7,883 bases of DNA from Phycisphaeraceae bacterium (GTDB lineage: Bacteria > Planctomycetota > Phycisphaerae > Phycisphaerales > Phycisphaeraceae). The position numbers and the translations under genes were made by a program. Positions 1 through 6,577 of the stretch are shown here, in pieces. The number at the start of each line of letters is the position of its first letter. Positions within the stretch are counted from its first letter, which is position 1. Under the pieces are notes generated by a model that was given only the letters and a program-made list of their open reading frames with translations, was not told the origin of the DNA and ran no database searches. Location of the stretch: positions 1 through 7,883 of the forward strand of contig JANQKH010000216.1 in the NCBI GenBank assembly GCA_028281215.1. Direction: 5' to 3'.

Positions 1-531
1 GGCGAACATCTGCCGCATGGCGATGTGATTGCCGTGGTGCTTCAACCCTTCTTCAAGAATGTCGAACATTTTGATGAACGCGCTGTGCCGTTTGAATGCC
101 TTAGCGATCTCGCAGTATTTCGCGGCGGAGACGGCGGCGGGATCAGTCGGCCGTTTGTCCCAGAACGCGACCAACGCCGCCGCCTCGCGCGGCACGTCCT
201 GCTGGTTCCATGCCTCGGCTATGGCAGCGTCGTCACCGGTGAATCGGCCGGCGTCCATATCAAGCGTCGCGCCGTTGGCGAGGATCACCTTGATCGTTTC
301 TAGCGCTGTCTGCCGGTCGTATTCCTTCTCGCTTTCCGGCAATTCGTCGTAGGGCACGAGGCAGGGATGGGTCTTGGCGTGGTCGTTACGGTCGTCGCCC
401 AGCGTCCAGCCTTCTTTGATGCGTTGCTTCGCCCAAGTGTCGTGGACGTGCTCGGCAAGCGTTTCAACCAGCGGCATCAACTCCGCCGGCAGTTCGATTT
501 TCGACGTGTCCAAGGGATTCGGTTCGTACAC
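1..531 (-). CDS. RyR-domain protein with TPR-like C-terminal region (partial, runs off left edge)
   Basis: The first 177 codons of a minus-strand gene are present; the 3' end lies outside the window. Residues about 25-87 match the RyR (ryanodine receptor) domain, with the motifs HPCLVPYDELP (about 55-65) and SEKEYDR (67-73) preceded by KEGWTLGDDRND. This domain is repeated in animal ryanodine receptors and also occurs alone or in signalling and conflict proteins of bacteria. From about residue 100 the sequence is helical and Ala-rich. Residues about 136-177 (AKAFKRHSAFIKMFDILEEG and the following LKHHGNHIAMRQMFA) look like a TPR or TRAFs-binding-type helical repeat; that assignment is inference. 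No signal peptide or membrane segment is visible. An in-frame TAG at 543-541 leaves GTG at 531 as the first possible start. It has no clear Shine-Dalgarno sequence, so the start is less sure than the domain. It is divergent from argG. Specific function unknown. Confidence 0.8.
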   Translation of the reverse strand, partial: MYEPNPLDTSKIELPAELMPLVETLAEHVHDTWAKQRIKEGWTLGDDRNDHAKTHPCLVPYDELPESEKEYDRQTALETIKVILANGATLDMDAGRFTGDDAAIAEAWNQQDVPREAAALVAFWDKRPTDPAAVSAAKYCEIAKAFKRHSAFIKMFDILEEGLKHHGNHIAMRQMFA

Positions 532-537
532 AGAACC

Positions 538-543
538 ATTCTA
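538..543 (-). promoter_or_regulatory. Possible -10 box (TAGAAT) for a leaderless RyR-domain gene
   Basis: TAGAAT on the minus strand matches the bacterial -10 consensus at five of six bases and sits six bases before the GTG start at 531. Transcription from it would begin at or next to the start codon, giving a leaderless mRNA, which fits the absence of a Shine-Dalgarno sequence. No convincing -35 box lies at the right distance. Weak evidence. Confidence 0.25.
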
Positions 544-605
544 TCGGTTTCACGTGACCAGCGCGAATGCGGACGGCAACCCGCAAATATTCTCCAAAGT
601 CGGTA

Positions 606-635
606 TTGGCCAGAGTGATTGTAGCTTGCTACCTT
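606..635 (+). promoter_or_regulatory. Weak candidate promoter for argG
   Basis: TTGGCC (606-611) and TACCTT (630-635) are 18 bases apart, at four of six and three of six matches to the sigma-70 type consensus. The position in the divergent gap is right for argG and would give a 5' leader of about 28 bases containing the ribosome binding site. The match is poor, and no ARG-box-like operator is visible. Confidence 0.18.
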
Positions 636-654
636 GACCGGCTTGCCTCCGTGC

Positions 655-660
655 AGAAGG
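655..660 (+). promoter_or_regulatory. Ribosome binding site deciding the argG start
   Basis: AGAAGG lies nine bases before ATG 670. It favours ATG 670 over the in-frame TTG at 634, which would add 12 residues not typical of the family. Confidence 0.65.
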
Positions 661-669
661 ATTCGTCTC

Positions 670-1896
670 ATGGCCAAAGATCCGAAGAAAATTGTGCTCG
701 CCTACTCCGGCGGCCTGGATACCTCCGTCATCCTCCCTTGGCTCAAGCGTCGCTACCGCGGCGTCAAGCTTGTGGCGTTCGCCGCTGAATTGGGGCAAGG
801 CGATGAACTGAATAACATTGAAAAAAAAGCCAAAGCCAGCGGTGCTGACGAAGTGATCGTCAAAGATTTGCGCAAAGAGTTCGCCGAGCAGTATTGCTAT
901 CCGCTGTTGCGGGCACATGCGATTTATGAAACGGACTATTTGCTGGGCACAAGCATCGCCCGGCCGTTGATCGCCAAGCATCAGGTGCTCGCGGCAAAGG
1001 CGACCGGCGCCGACGCCGTTTCCCACGGCGCGACCGGCAAAGGCAACGATCAAGTCCGCTTTGAACTGACCTACATGGCGCTGAACCCCAAACTGAAGAT
1101 CATCGCGCCGTGGAAGGACAAACAATTCCTTGATGATGGATTGAACGACCGCGAGACAGCGATCGAATACGCGAAGGCGAACAAGATTCCGATCGATCAG
1201 ACGAAGAAGAAAATCTACTCGCGCGACCGCAACCTCTGGCACATTTCGCACGAAGGCGCGGAGATTGAAGACCCGGCCAACGAACCGCTGGACGATTGTC
1301 TGGTGATGAGCGTGCCGCCGGAGAAAGCGCCGAACAAGCCGGCGTATGTCGAGATCGATTTCGACAAGGGCACGCCGCGCAGCATCAATGGCAAACGCTA
1401 CGCACCACACATGCTGATCGAAATGCTCAACACGCTGGGCGGAAAGCACGCGATCGGGCAGACCGTGCTGGTGGAGAATCGTCTGGTCGGCATGAAGTCG
1501 CGCGGCGTGTACGAAACACCTGGCGGTACCATCCTTTACGAAGCCCACAAAGCGCTCGAACAGCTTTGCATTGAGCGGGACACCTATCACCACAAGCAGC
1601 AGATGGCGCATCGCTACGCCGAGTTGGTATACAACGGTCAATGGTTCCATCCGTTGCGCGAAGCGATGCAGGCGTTTGTCGACGAGGCGAACAAAGTCGT
1701 CACCGGCAAGGTCAAAGTGAAGCTCTATAAGGGCCGGGCGCTCGCGGTGTCGGCCACCAGCCCCAAGTCACTGTACGACGCCAAACTCGCCAGCTTTGCC
1801 ATGGCGGATTACGACGTTACTGCCGCACGCGGGTTCATTGACCTGTTTGGGCTGCCGATGAAAGTGCGGGGGCTAAAGCATAAACCTAAGGTATGA
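670..1896 (+). CDS. argG: Argininosuccinate synthase
   Basis: Joins citrulline and aspartate with ATP to make argininosuccinate, the penultimate step of arginine synthesis, in the cytoplasm. The 408-residue product is of normal family length. The N-terminal PP-loop ATP pyrophosphatase motif AYSGGLDTS is at residues 11-19. The substrate-binding region SHGATGKGNDQVRFE is at about 118-132, RNLWHISHEGAEIEDP at about 187-202, and VGMKSRGVYETPGGT at about 273-287. All are hallmark ArgG blocks and none is broken. ATG 670 is chosen because of AGAAGG nine bases upstream. The gene is divergent from the RyR-domain gene and is followed by ilvE after a 36-base gap, or 126 bases if ilvE starts at TTG 2023. 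It may therefore be co-transcribed with ilvE. No arginine-dependent control element is recognisable. Confidence 0.97.
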   Translation: MAKDPKKIVLAYSGGLDTSVILPWLKRRYRGVKLVAFAAELGQGDELNNIEKKAKASGADEVIVKDLRKEFAEQYCYPLLRAHAIYETDYLLGTSIARPLIAKHQVLAAKATGADAVSHGATGKGNDQVRFELTYMALNPKLKIIAPWKDKQFLDDGLNDRETAIEYAKANKIPIDQTKKKIYSRDRNLWHISHEGAEIEDPANEPLDDCLVMSVPPEKAPNKPAYVEIDFDKGTPRSINGKRYAPHMLIEMLNTLGGKHAIGQTVLVENRLVGMKSRGVYETPGGTILYEAHKALEQLCIERDTYHHKQQMAHRYAELVYNGQWFHPLREAMQAFVDEANKVVTGKVKVKLYKGRALAVSATSPKSLYDAKLASFAMADYDVTAARGFIDLFGLPMKVRGLKHKPKV

Positions 1897-1932
1897 TGAT
1901 GCGTCAAAACGGCGTGCAGGAGTGAATGAACG

Positions 1933-2913
1933 ATGACAACGGCGAACCTGTATAATTCCCGCCCGCAAGTGAGCGGCAATCCCAAACCCGACGCTGCCCC
2001 CGAAGCTGCCAAGGAGCAAAGCTTGTCCAAGCAGGTGTGGTTAGATGGTCAGTTGGTTCCCGCCGAGCAGGCGAGCGTGAGCGTGTTCGATCACGGCGTG
2101 CTCTACGGCGATGGTGTGTTCGAAGGCATTCGTGTCTACAACCATCGCATCTTCAAACTCACCACGCACCTCAAACGGCTCTACGACTCCGCCAAAGCGA
2201 TCCGGCTGGTCATCCGGCAGTCGATCGACGATCTGGCCGATGCGACCCGCGCCACCGTCGCCGCAAATGGCATTGAGAATGGTTACATTCGCTTATGCGT
2301 CACGCGAGGCGCAGGCACGCTTGGCATCGATCCTTTCCGTTGCCCGGAGTCGACCACGTTTATCATCGCCGACACGATCAAGCTCTACCCGGAAGAGCTG
2401 TACCGCAATGGGTTGGACATCATCACCGCGTCGGTTGTTCGTAATCACCCAGCGTCGCTCGACCCGCGGATTAAAAGCCTGAATTACCTGAACAACGTGT
2501 TGGCGAAGATCGAAGCCATCGACGCCGGGGTGCTCGAAGCCGTCATGCTCAACACGCATGGCAACGTTGCCGAGTGCACGGGCGACAATATTTTCATCGT
2601 GCCAAGCAACGCCCCGCAGGACAATCCGATCCTCGTGTCACCCCCGTTGCACGCCGGGGTGCTCGAAGGCATCACCATGAACACGGTGATCGATCTGGCG
2701 AGTGATGCGGGTATCGACGTGCAGCGACGCGACCTGACCAAGTACGATCTTTACACCGCGCGAGAAATGTTCCTCACCGGAACAGCCGCGGAAGTGATTC
2801 CCGTGACCAAGGTCGACCAGCGCGTGCTCGGTGACGGTCAACCCGGTCCGGTCACGCGGCGACTGATTGATGCCTTCCACGCGCTGGTGGACAAAAACGC
2901 GCCGGAAGATTGA
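1933..2913 (+). CDS. ilvE: Branched-chain amino acid aminotransferase (class IV, PLP)
   Basis: Fold-type IV PLP enzyme that transfers the amino group between glutamate and the 2-oxo acids of leucine, isoleucine and valine. Using ATG 1933 the product has 326 residues. Family blocks are VFDHGVLYGDGVFEGIR (51-67), the Schiff-base lysine K181 in RIKSLNYLNNVLAKIEA, AECTGDNIFIV (213-223) around the conserved glutamate, GVLEGITMNTV (242-252) and LTGTAAEVIPV (281-291). The first 30 residues, rich in Pro and Ala, are extra compared with usual relatives, which begin near KQVWLDG. TTG 2023 with AAGGAG upstream would give a more typical 296-residue protein, so the start is uncertain. ATG 1933 has AGGAG at 1918-1922, ten bases ahead. 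The class IV fold also includes D-alanine transaminase and aminodeoxychorismate lyase; the VFDHGVLYGDGVFEGIR and GVLEGIT blocks favour IlvE. Confidence 0.92.
   Translation: MTTANLYNSRPQVSGNPKPDAAPEAAKEQSLSKQVWLDGQLVPAEQASVSVFDHGVLYGDGVFEGIRVYNHRIFKLTTHLKRLYDSAKAIRLVIRQSIDDLADATRATVAANGIENGYIRLCVTRGAGTLGIDPFRCPESTTFIIADTIKLYPEELYRNGLDIITASVVRNHPASLDPRIKSLNYLNNVLAKIEAIDAGVLEAVMLNTHGNVAECTGDNIFIVPSNAPQDNPILVSPPLHAGVLEGITMNTVIDLASDAGIDVQRRDLTKYDLYTAREMFLTGTAAEVIPVTKVDQRVLGDGQPGPVTRRLIDAFHALVDKNAPED
1951..1956 (+). promoter_or_regulatory. Perfect -10 hexamer (TATAAT) inside the extended ilvE N-terminus
   Basis: TATAAT is an exact -10 consensus located 67 bases before TTG 2023. No good -35 is found; the best hexamer at 1927-1932 matches three of six. 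If active it would give ilvE its own promoter with a leader of about 60 bases and would support TTG 2023 as the start. One hexamer alone is weak evidence. Confidence 0.3.
2011..2016 (+). promoter_or_regulatory. Ribosome binding site for an alternative ilvE start (TTG 2023)
   Basis: AAGGAG is followed by a six-base spacer and an in-frame TTG at 2023. Starting here gives MSKQVWLDG, close to where most family members begin. The same bases also encode Lys-Glu of the extended protein, so the site could be coincidental. Confidence 0.45.
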
Positions 2914-2942
2914 GAGCCGAAGGCGGAAGGGTCGATCTAACT

Positions 2943-4250
2943 ATGCGTTCGGCCACCGATCATCTTGTCTACCTGACCGATGGCATTCCTGGCACGGGCG
3001 GTGTTATCAAGGCGCGGCCGGAAGACTTCCTCGTCGAAGAGCAACCGCTCTACGAACCAGAAGGCGAAGGCGAGCACCTCTACCTCTACATCGAAAAAAC
3101 ACAACAAACCACCACCGACGTCGTGCGCCGACTCGCCAAGCTGTTCAGTGTCAACCGCAAGGACATCGGCTACGCCGGCCTGAAAGACAAACATGCGGTC
3201 ACGCGACAACATTTCAGCATCTACAAACCCGACCGAGGCGATGATGAAAAACTGTTAAGCCGGATCGAGTTCACTAAATTCAAACTGCTGTGGATGTCAC
3301 GCCATTCGAACAAATTGCGACGCGGACATCATGGCGGTAACCGATTCGTGATCTACATCCGCGATGTCGATCCAACCAAGGTTGTGCAGGGTAAACGCGC
3401 CCTCGATATGCTTTGCGAAACCGGCATACCAAACTTTGTCGGCGATCAGCGTTTCGGGTATCGACAGAACAATCACCTACTCGGCAAGTACTTGGTCAAG
3501 CGGCAGTGGGACTCTTTTTTGCGGGCGTTTTTGGGTGATCCGCTCGATACTGATCCCGAAGAAAGCCGCCGAGCCCGGCTTGCATTTGAAGAAGGTGACT
3601 ACGCCACCGCGATCGAACTGTGGCCCAAACAGATGCGCCACGACCGTCGCGTACTCGACGCGCTTCGACAAGGCCGATCCGCCGAGCAGGCTGTACTTGC
3701 GCTGGATGACATGCAATTGGAGTTTCTCATCAGCAGTCTGCAAAGCGCCGTTTTCAATGAACTGTTGAACGATCGGATCATGCGCGGCGAACTGGCGACC
3801 CTGTTGGAAGGCGACTTGGCGTGGAAGCACGACAGCCGCGCCGTATTCGCGACCGATGAAGCAACCGCACGGTTGGAAAACGCACCGGAGGGCAGAATGG
3901 CGTCGCATGAAATCTCACCCAGCGGTCCGATGTGGGGCCCGGAAATGTTGCAGGCCCAAGGTGAACCCGGACGACGCGAACACGCCGCGCTGGAAGACTT
4001 CGGGTTGACCGTGGATGACCTGAAAAACAGTCCGTGTGAAGTGTTCGGTCAGCGTCGGCCGATGCGGATCTTCGTGCGCGATCCGGAAATCTCGTCAGGC
4101 GTCGACGAGTACGGACCGCACATTCGCCTCGCCTTCGAACTACCGCGCGGCAGCTTTGCCACCATGGTCCTGCGCGAGATCATGAAACCCTGCATCGACG
4201 CCACCACACGTGAAGCGCGACGCGACCGCGCGAACAAGCCAGGAGCCTGA
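2943..4250 (+). CDS. truD: tRNA pseudouridine(13) synthase TruD
   Basis: Converts uridine 13 of certain tRNAs to pseudouridine. The 435-residue product carries the TruD/Pus7 signature GYAGLKDKHAVTRQ (77-90), with the catalytic aspartate D82 (Asp80 in E. coli TruD). Other family blocks are an N-terminal VIKARPEDFLVEE (21-33), NFVGDQRFG (164-172), SSLQSAVFNELL (264-275), GPMWGPEM (328-335) and the C-terminal PRGSFATMVLREIM (401-414). Between about 180 and 330 lies the variable TRUD insertion domain. It makes this protein clearly longer than the 349-residue E. coli enzyme. ATG 2943 is preferred: GGAAGG at 2925-2930 is 12 bases ahead, while TTG 2910, overlapping the ilvE stop, has no properly spaced site. 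It follows ilvE by 29 bases and is only 3 bases ahead of mfnB, so the three are probably one operon. Confidence 0.93.
   Translation: MRSATDHLVYLTDGIPGTGGVIKARPEDFLVEEQPLYEPEGEGEHLYLYIEKTQQTTTDVVRRLAKLFSVNRKDIGYAGLKDKHAVTRQHFSIYKPDRGDDEKLLSRIEFTKFKLLWMSRHSNKLRRGHHGGNRFVIYIRDVDPTKVVQGKRALDMLCETGIPNFVGDQRFGYRQNNHLLGKYLVKRQWDSFLRAFLGDPLDTDPEESRRARLAFEEGDYATAIELWPKQMRHDRRVLDALRQGRSAEQAVLALDDMQLEFLISSLQSAVFNELLNDRIMRGELATLLEGDLAWKHDSRAVFATDEATARLENAPEGRMASHEISPSGPMWGPEMLQAQGEPGRREHAALEDFGLTVDDLKNSPCEVFGQRRPMRIFVRDPEISSGVDEYGPHIRLAFELPRGSFATMVLREIMKPCIDATTREARRDRANKPGA
4241..4245 (+). promoter_or_regulatory. Ribosome binding site for mfnB inside the truD 3' end
   Basis: AGGAG eight bases before GTG 4254 overlaps the last truD codons. 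It fixes the GTG start and suggests that mfnB is translated from the truD message. Confidence 0.7.
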
Positions 4251-4253
4251 ATC

Positions 4254-4979
4254 GTGACCCACGTCAACTTGTTGGTCAGCGTGCGCGATGCGAAGGAAGC
4301 AGTTTCGGCATTGCAAGGCGGCGCGGACATCATCGACGCCAAGGAACCAGGCCACGGTACGCTGGGGAAGGTCAACGCGATCGAACTGGCAAGAATAATC
4401 AACGCCTTGGGCGCCGACCGTCCCGTCAGTGCTGCGTGTGGCGAGTTGGTTTCAACGCAACAACTTGACGCGATGCCTCACGGCCTCGTCTTTCAAAAGT
4501 TTGGACTGGCTGATGCAGATTCGATCGACTGGCAATCACACGCGTTAGCTGTCAAGCGGAACATCATACCGGTCAAACTGGTGATCGTGGCATACGCGGA
4601 TCACCAGCGCGTCCACGCGCCCGAACCCCGGCAAGTCGTAGATTGGGTTAGTCAACAACCGGGCGTCGGCCTGTTGATCGACACCGCGGTAAAGGACGAC
4701 AAAAACCTATTTGATTGGCTGGACGAGCACGAACTTACCGAACTGATTGCCGCGGCGCAGCAACGCAACACCACGATCGGTTTGGCAGGCTCGCTTGAGG
4801 GGTCGGCGTTTAACCGGGCGGTCCAACTGTGTCCCGACATCGTCGGCGTGCGCGGCGCCGCATGTGAAACCGGTAACCGGAGATCGGTTGTATCAGCAAC
4901 CCGTGTGCGTCAGCTTGCGCAGATCATTGCCACACACAACGAGCGTCCGGCGACGCAACCGATACATGCCGCAAGTTGA
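4254..4979 (+). CDS. mfnB: (5-formylfuran-3-yl)methyl phosphate synthase MfnB (DUF556)
   Basis: In methanogens MfnB condenses two glyceraldehyde-3-phosphate molecules into 4-(hydroxymethyl)-2-furancarboxaldehyde phosphate, the furan precursor of methanofuran. Homologues in H4MPT-using bacteria serve methylofuran synthesis. The 241-residue product is of family length and TIM-barrel type. It shows GGADIIDAKEP (22-32), whose D28 and K30 correspond to Asp25 and the Schiff-base Lys27 of the Methanocaldococcus jannaschii enzyme. It also has FQKFGLA with K82, probably the equivalent of Lys85, LIDTAVKD (141-148) with D143 and K147, and GVRGAAC near the C-terminus. GTG 4254 is supported by AGGAG at eight bases. 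It lies 3 bases after truD. Its last 18 codons overlap, in antisense, the end of the kinase gene on the other strand, whose neighbours belong to the same pathway. Family assignment is strong; the bacterial product is inferred from homology and context. Confidence 0.92.
   Translation: MTHVNLLVSVRDAKEAVSALQGGADIIDAKEPGHGTLGKVNAIELARIINALGADRPVSAACGELVSTQQLDAMPHGLVFQKFGLADADSIDWQSHALAVKRNIIPVKLVIVAYADHQRVHAPEPRQVVDWVSQQPGVGLLIDTAVKDDKNLFDWLDEHELTELIAAAQQRNTTIGLAGSLEGSAFNRAVQLCPDIVGVRGAACETGNRRSVVSATRVRQLAQIIATHNERPATQPIHAAS
4924..4979. other. 56-bp tail-to-tail overlap of mfnB and the MfnE-like kinase gene
   Basis: The mfnB stop (TGA 4977-4979, plus strand) lies beyond the kinase stop (TGA 4926-4924, minus strand), so both coding regions share these bases in opposite directions. 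Both frames stay open. On the kinase side the overlap includes VNLR, which looks like the end of the conserved domain. On the mfnB side it is a poorly conserved tail. No room remains for an ordinary intergenic terminator. Confidence 0.9.
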
Positions 4980-5538
4980 CCAAGTCAACCGACGCCACAC
5001 CGGCGATGGCATCGGGAAACGATTCGTCCACCACGCCGCAGCGCGACGCTTCGCTTGCATCACAATCAACCGGCGGTAATGTTGATTTCAACAAAGTCAA
5101 ACGCTCGGCACGCAACACGTCCGCGGTCAATGCGGCGATCGAATCGCTGGTGAACACCCATCGCTGTGGGATGTCAACGCCTTGTTTTTCAAGGGAATTC
5201 AGCCAGGCGACGGGGTCCAGCACCACGGTGTGTCTCTTCACCCAGATATGCTCAGCCTCATCGAGATCGGCAACGAATCTTGCACTTTCGAGCACGCTTG
5301 CGACGATCCGCGCATTGAACTGCATCGCATGCACAGCCAATCTGTGGCCAACGGGTTCGTCAAGGTGAAACCGATGGTCGAAGTCGCGCACTGTGTCGGC
5401 CGCACTGCCGCCGCCGACGATCAGTAATGGGCGACCGATCAGCCAAGCGTCGCAAAACTCCGCCCACCGCTGTGGCAGGTCCGGTAGATCGAGCAAACTG
5501 CCGCCCAGTTTGATCACATGAATCGGCTGATCAACCAT
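4924..5538 (-). CDS. Amino-acid-kinase-family protein, COG2054 type (MfnE-like)
   Basis: Small kinase of the aspartate/glutamate/uridylate kinase fold, 204 residues. Visible motifs are the N-terminal phosphate-binding VIKLGGSLLD (8-17), LLIVGGGSAADTV (38-50), WVFTSDSIAALTA (127-139) and LTLLKS (147-152), in the order expected for the family. In M. jannaschii a protein of this family, MfnE (MJ0458), phosphorylates 5-(aminomethyl)-3-furanmethanol phosphate to the diphosphate. The setting beside mfnB and other C1 cofactor genes makes the same role likely here, but this is inference. ATG 5538 is chosen over upstream GTG 5598 because it directly precedes the family start, has AAGGAG ten bases ahead (5554-5549), and overlaps the upstream stop by 8 bases, implying translational coupling. 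It is the last gene of the minus-strand operon and ends inside mfnB. Confidence 0.85.
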   Translation of the reverse strand: MVDQPIHVIKLGGSLLDLPDLPQRWAEFCDAWLIGRPLLIVGGGSAADTVRDFDHRFHLDEPVGHRLAVHAMQFNARIVASVLESARFVADLDEAEHIWVKRHTVVLDPVAWLNSLEKQGVDIPQRWVFTSDSIAALTADVLRAERLTLLKSTLPPVDCDASEASRCGVVDESFPDAIAGVASVDLVNLRHVSVASPDARCVWQ

Positions 5539-6577
5539 GCCGATGAATCTCCTTGTCCAGTTGAAGCAGCGCGTGCGCACAGGCTGCTTCGCTTGCACGG
5601 GGTGAAATCGTGTCAGAAAGCATGACGATCTCAGCCTGCGGATTCAACATGCGCGCCACACGTTGCGCTGCAAACTCACCGCTGCCGCTGATGAAAAATG
5701 ATTCACAGTCTAGCTTGTATTTATCTGAGCGGTTGAGGTCCACATCACCATGAAATACCTGCCGCGCGGCGCCAACAATCCGTTCACATTGTGCGTCAAC
5801 GAACAACTCTGCCAGTTCCGTCGCGTCGTACTGGTCATTCATGCCGAGGTCGCTGCCGATCATGCGCAGAATCCGGTTCGCGCACCATTTCGGTGTGCGT
5901 GGTCGGCCGTCCGCAGTGTCGGTGTCGTCGGCCGATGTAGGCAACAGTTTGAGCAAGATATACACATCCGACATGAACGCAAACGCCTCCGCCGCGACGC
6001 CAAACGTCTTCCTACGCCACGTGATCTGTTGGGCCACCGCAGCGATTGGTGTCCGTTGAACACCGGTGTAAACCAGTTCGCCTGTTGCAAGGCGATCGCG
6101 ATCGCATCGGCCTGTGAAGATGGGCTGCCCATTCGCCAACCGGACCAGATCGGTTGTGGTCGAGCCGACGTCGATCATGAGGCCGGCTCGATCCGGATAA
6201 GCCCGCGCCCAAAACGTCGCCAGCGCATGCCAGTTGGCGGACGCCACCGAAAGCGGATCCTGCAATGCCTTTTCGCAAGGCACAAAACCCATCGCGTCGA
6301 TTGACCACACTGCGATGTGCCGGCCATCCGCCATAGCTTCAACGCTGCGAATGATGTGTTCCACGCCGTCGTTCCGTGATTCAAAACAATCGCATAACTC
6401 GCCGGTGAGTGTCAGCAGAATTCGATCCACCCCGGGTGTGTGGTTGACCAACTCGCGTAGCACAGTGGTCAGTTCATTAGGTTTTTGCCACATCGCAAAA
6501 GATTGCGAACGTGCAGTTCCGTCACTGTGGGCTGCTTTGATATTGGCCCCGCCGATGTCGAGCGCGAGCGTGTTCAC
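5531..6577 (-). CDS. H4MPT-linked C1 transfer pathway protein, COG1548/TIGR03123 (MfnF-like)
   Basis: A 348-residue protein of the hydantoinase/oxoprolinase-like ASKHA fold, in the family tied to organisms using tetrahydromethanopterin. Phosphate-binding motifs are LALDIGGANIK (4-14) and LMIDVGSTTTDL (133-144). Family blocks are LTLTGELCDCF (55-65), TGELVYTGVQRTP (165-177), DVYILLKLLP (204-213), DTADGRPRTPKW (219-231, allowing one residue) and a late FISGSGE (295-301). From memory the archaeal relative is M. jannaschii MfnF (MJ0840), which joins the furan diphosphate to glutamyl-tyramine. I cannot check that link here, so no symbol is given. GTG 6577 is supported by GGAGG at 6589-6585 with a seven-base spacer and overlaps the ATP-grasp stop as GTGA. 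An upstream TTG 6634 is disfavoured. It overlaps the kinase gene by 8 bases. Confidence 0.85.
   Translation of the reverse strand: MNTLALDIGGANIKAAHSDGTARSQSFAMWQKPNELTTVLRELVNHTPGVDRILLTLTGELCDCFESRNDGVEHIIRSVEAMADGRHIAVWSIDAMGFVPCEKALQDPLSVASANWHALATFWARAYPDRAGLMIDVGSTTTDLVRLANGQPIFTGRCDRDRLATGELVYTGVQRTPIAAVAQQITWRRKTFGVAAEAFAFMSDVYILLKLLPTSADDTDTADGRPRTPKWCANRILRMIGSDLGMNDQYDATELAELFVDAQCERIVGAARQVFHGDVDLNRSDKYKLDCESFFISGSGEFAAQRVARMLNPQAEIVMLSDTISPRASEAACAHALLQLDKEIHRHG

Noticed and set aside
550..557. Palindrome TCACGTGA in the divergent intergenic region as an operator
   Set aside because: An eight-base perfect palindrome is expected by chance about once in 256 bases, it does not extend further, and no second copy or regulator gene supports it.
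634..669. Earlier TTG start for argG
   Set aside because: It would add 12 residues ahead of the normal ArgG N-terminus, while ATG 670 has AGAAGG at a suitable distance.
550..1650. A 366-codon open frame on the minus strand opposite argG
   Set aside because: It is a GC-driven shadow of argG: composition is Arg/Val/Phe/His-heavy, no family motif is recognisable, and the plus strand encodes an intact ArgG.
1933..2913. IlvE as the missing MfnC aminotransferase of the furan pathway
   Set aside because: The sequence has the canonical class IV branched-chain aminotransferase blocks, and characterised MfnC is, as far as I recall, a different (class I/II) aminotransferase. Nearness alone does not justify the reassignment.
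2910..2942. Earlier TTG start for truD overlapping the ilvE stop
   Set aside because: The purine-rich stretch before it is too close to act as a ribosome binding site, and the added 11 residues do not look family-like; ATG 2943 is better.
5539..5598. Upstream GTG start for the MfnE-like kinase
   Set aside because: It would add 20 residues rich in Arg before the normal kinase N-terminus and lies deep in the COG1548 gene; ATG 5538 has AAGGAG upstream.
5750..6304. A 184-codon plus-strand open frame opposite the COG1548 gene
   Set aside because: The minus-strand frame carries all the family motifs of COG1548 without a break; the plus-strand frame is Arg/Cys/His-rich with no recognisable domain.
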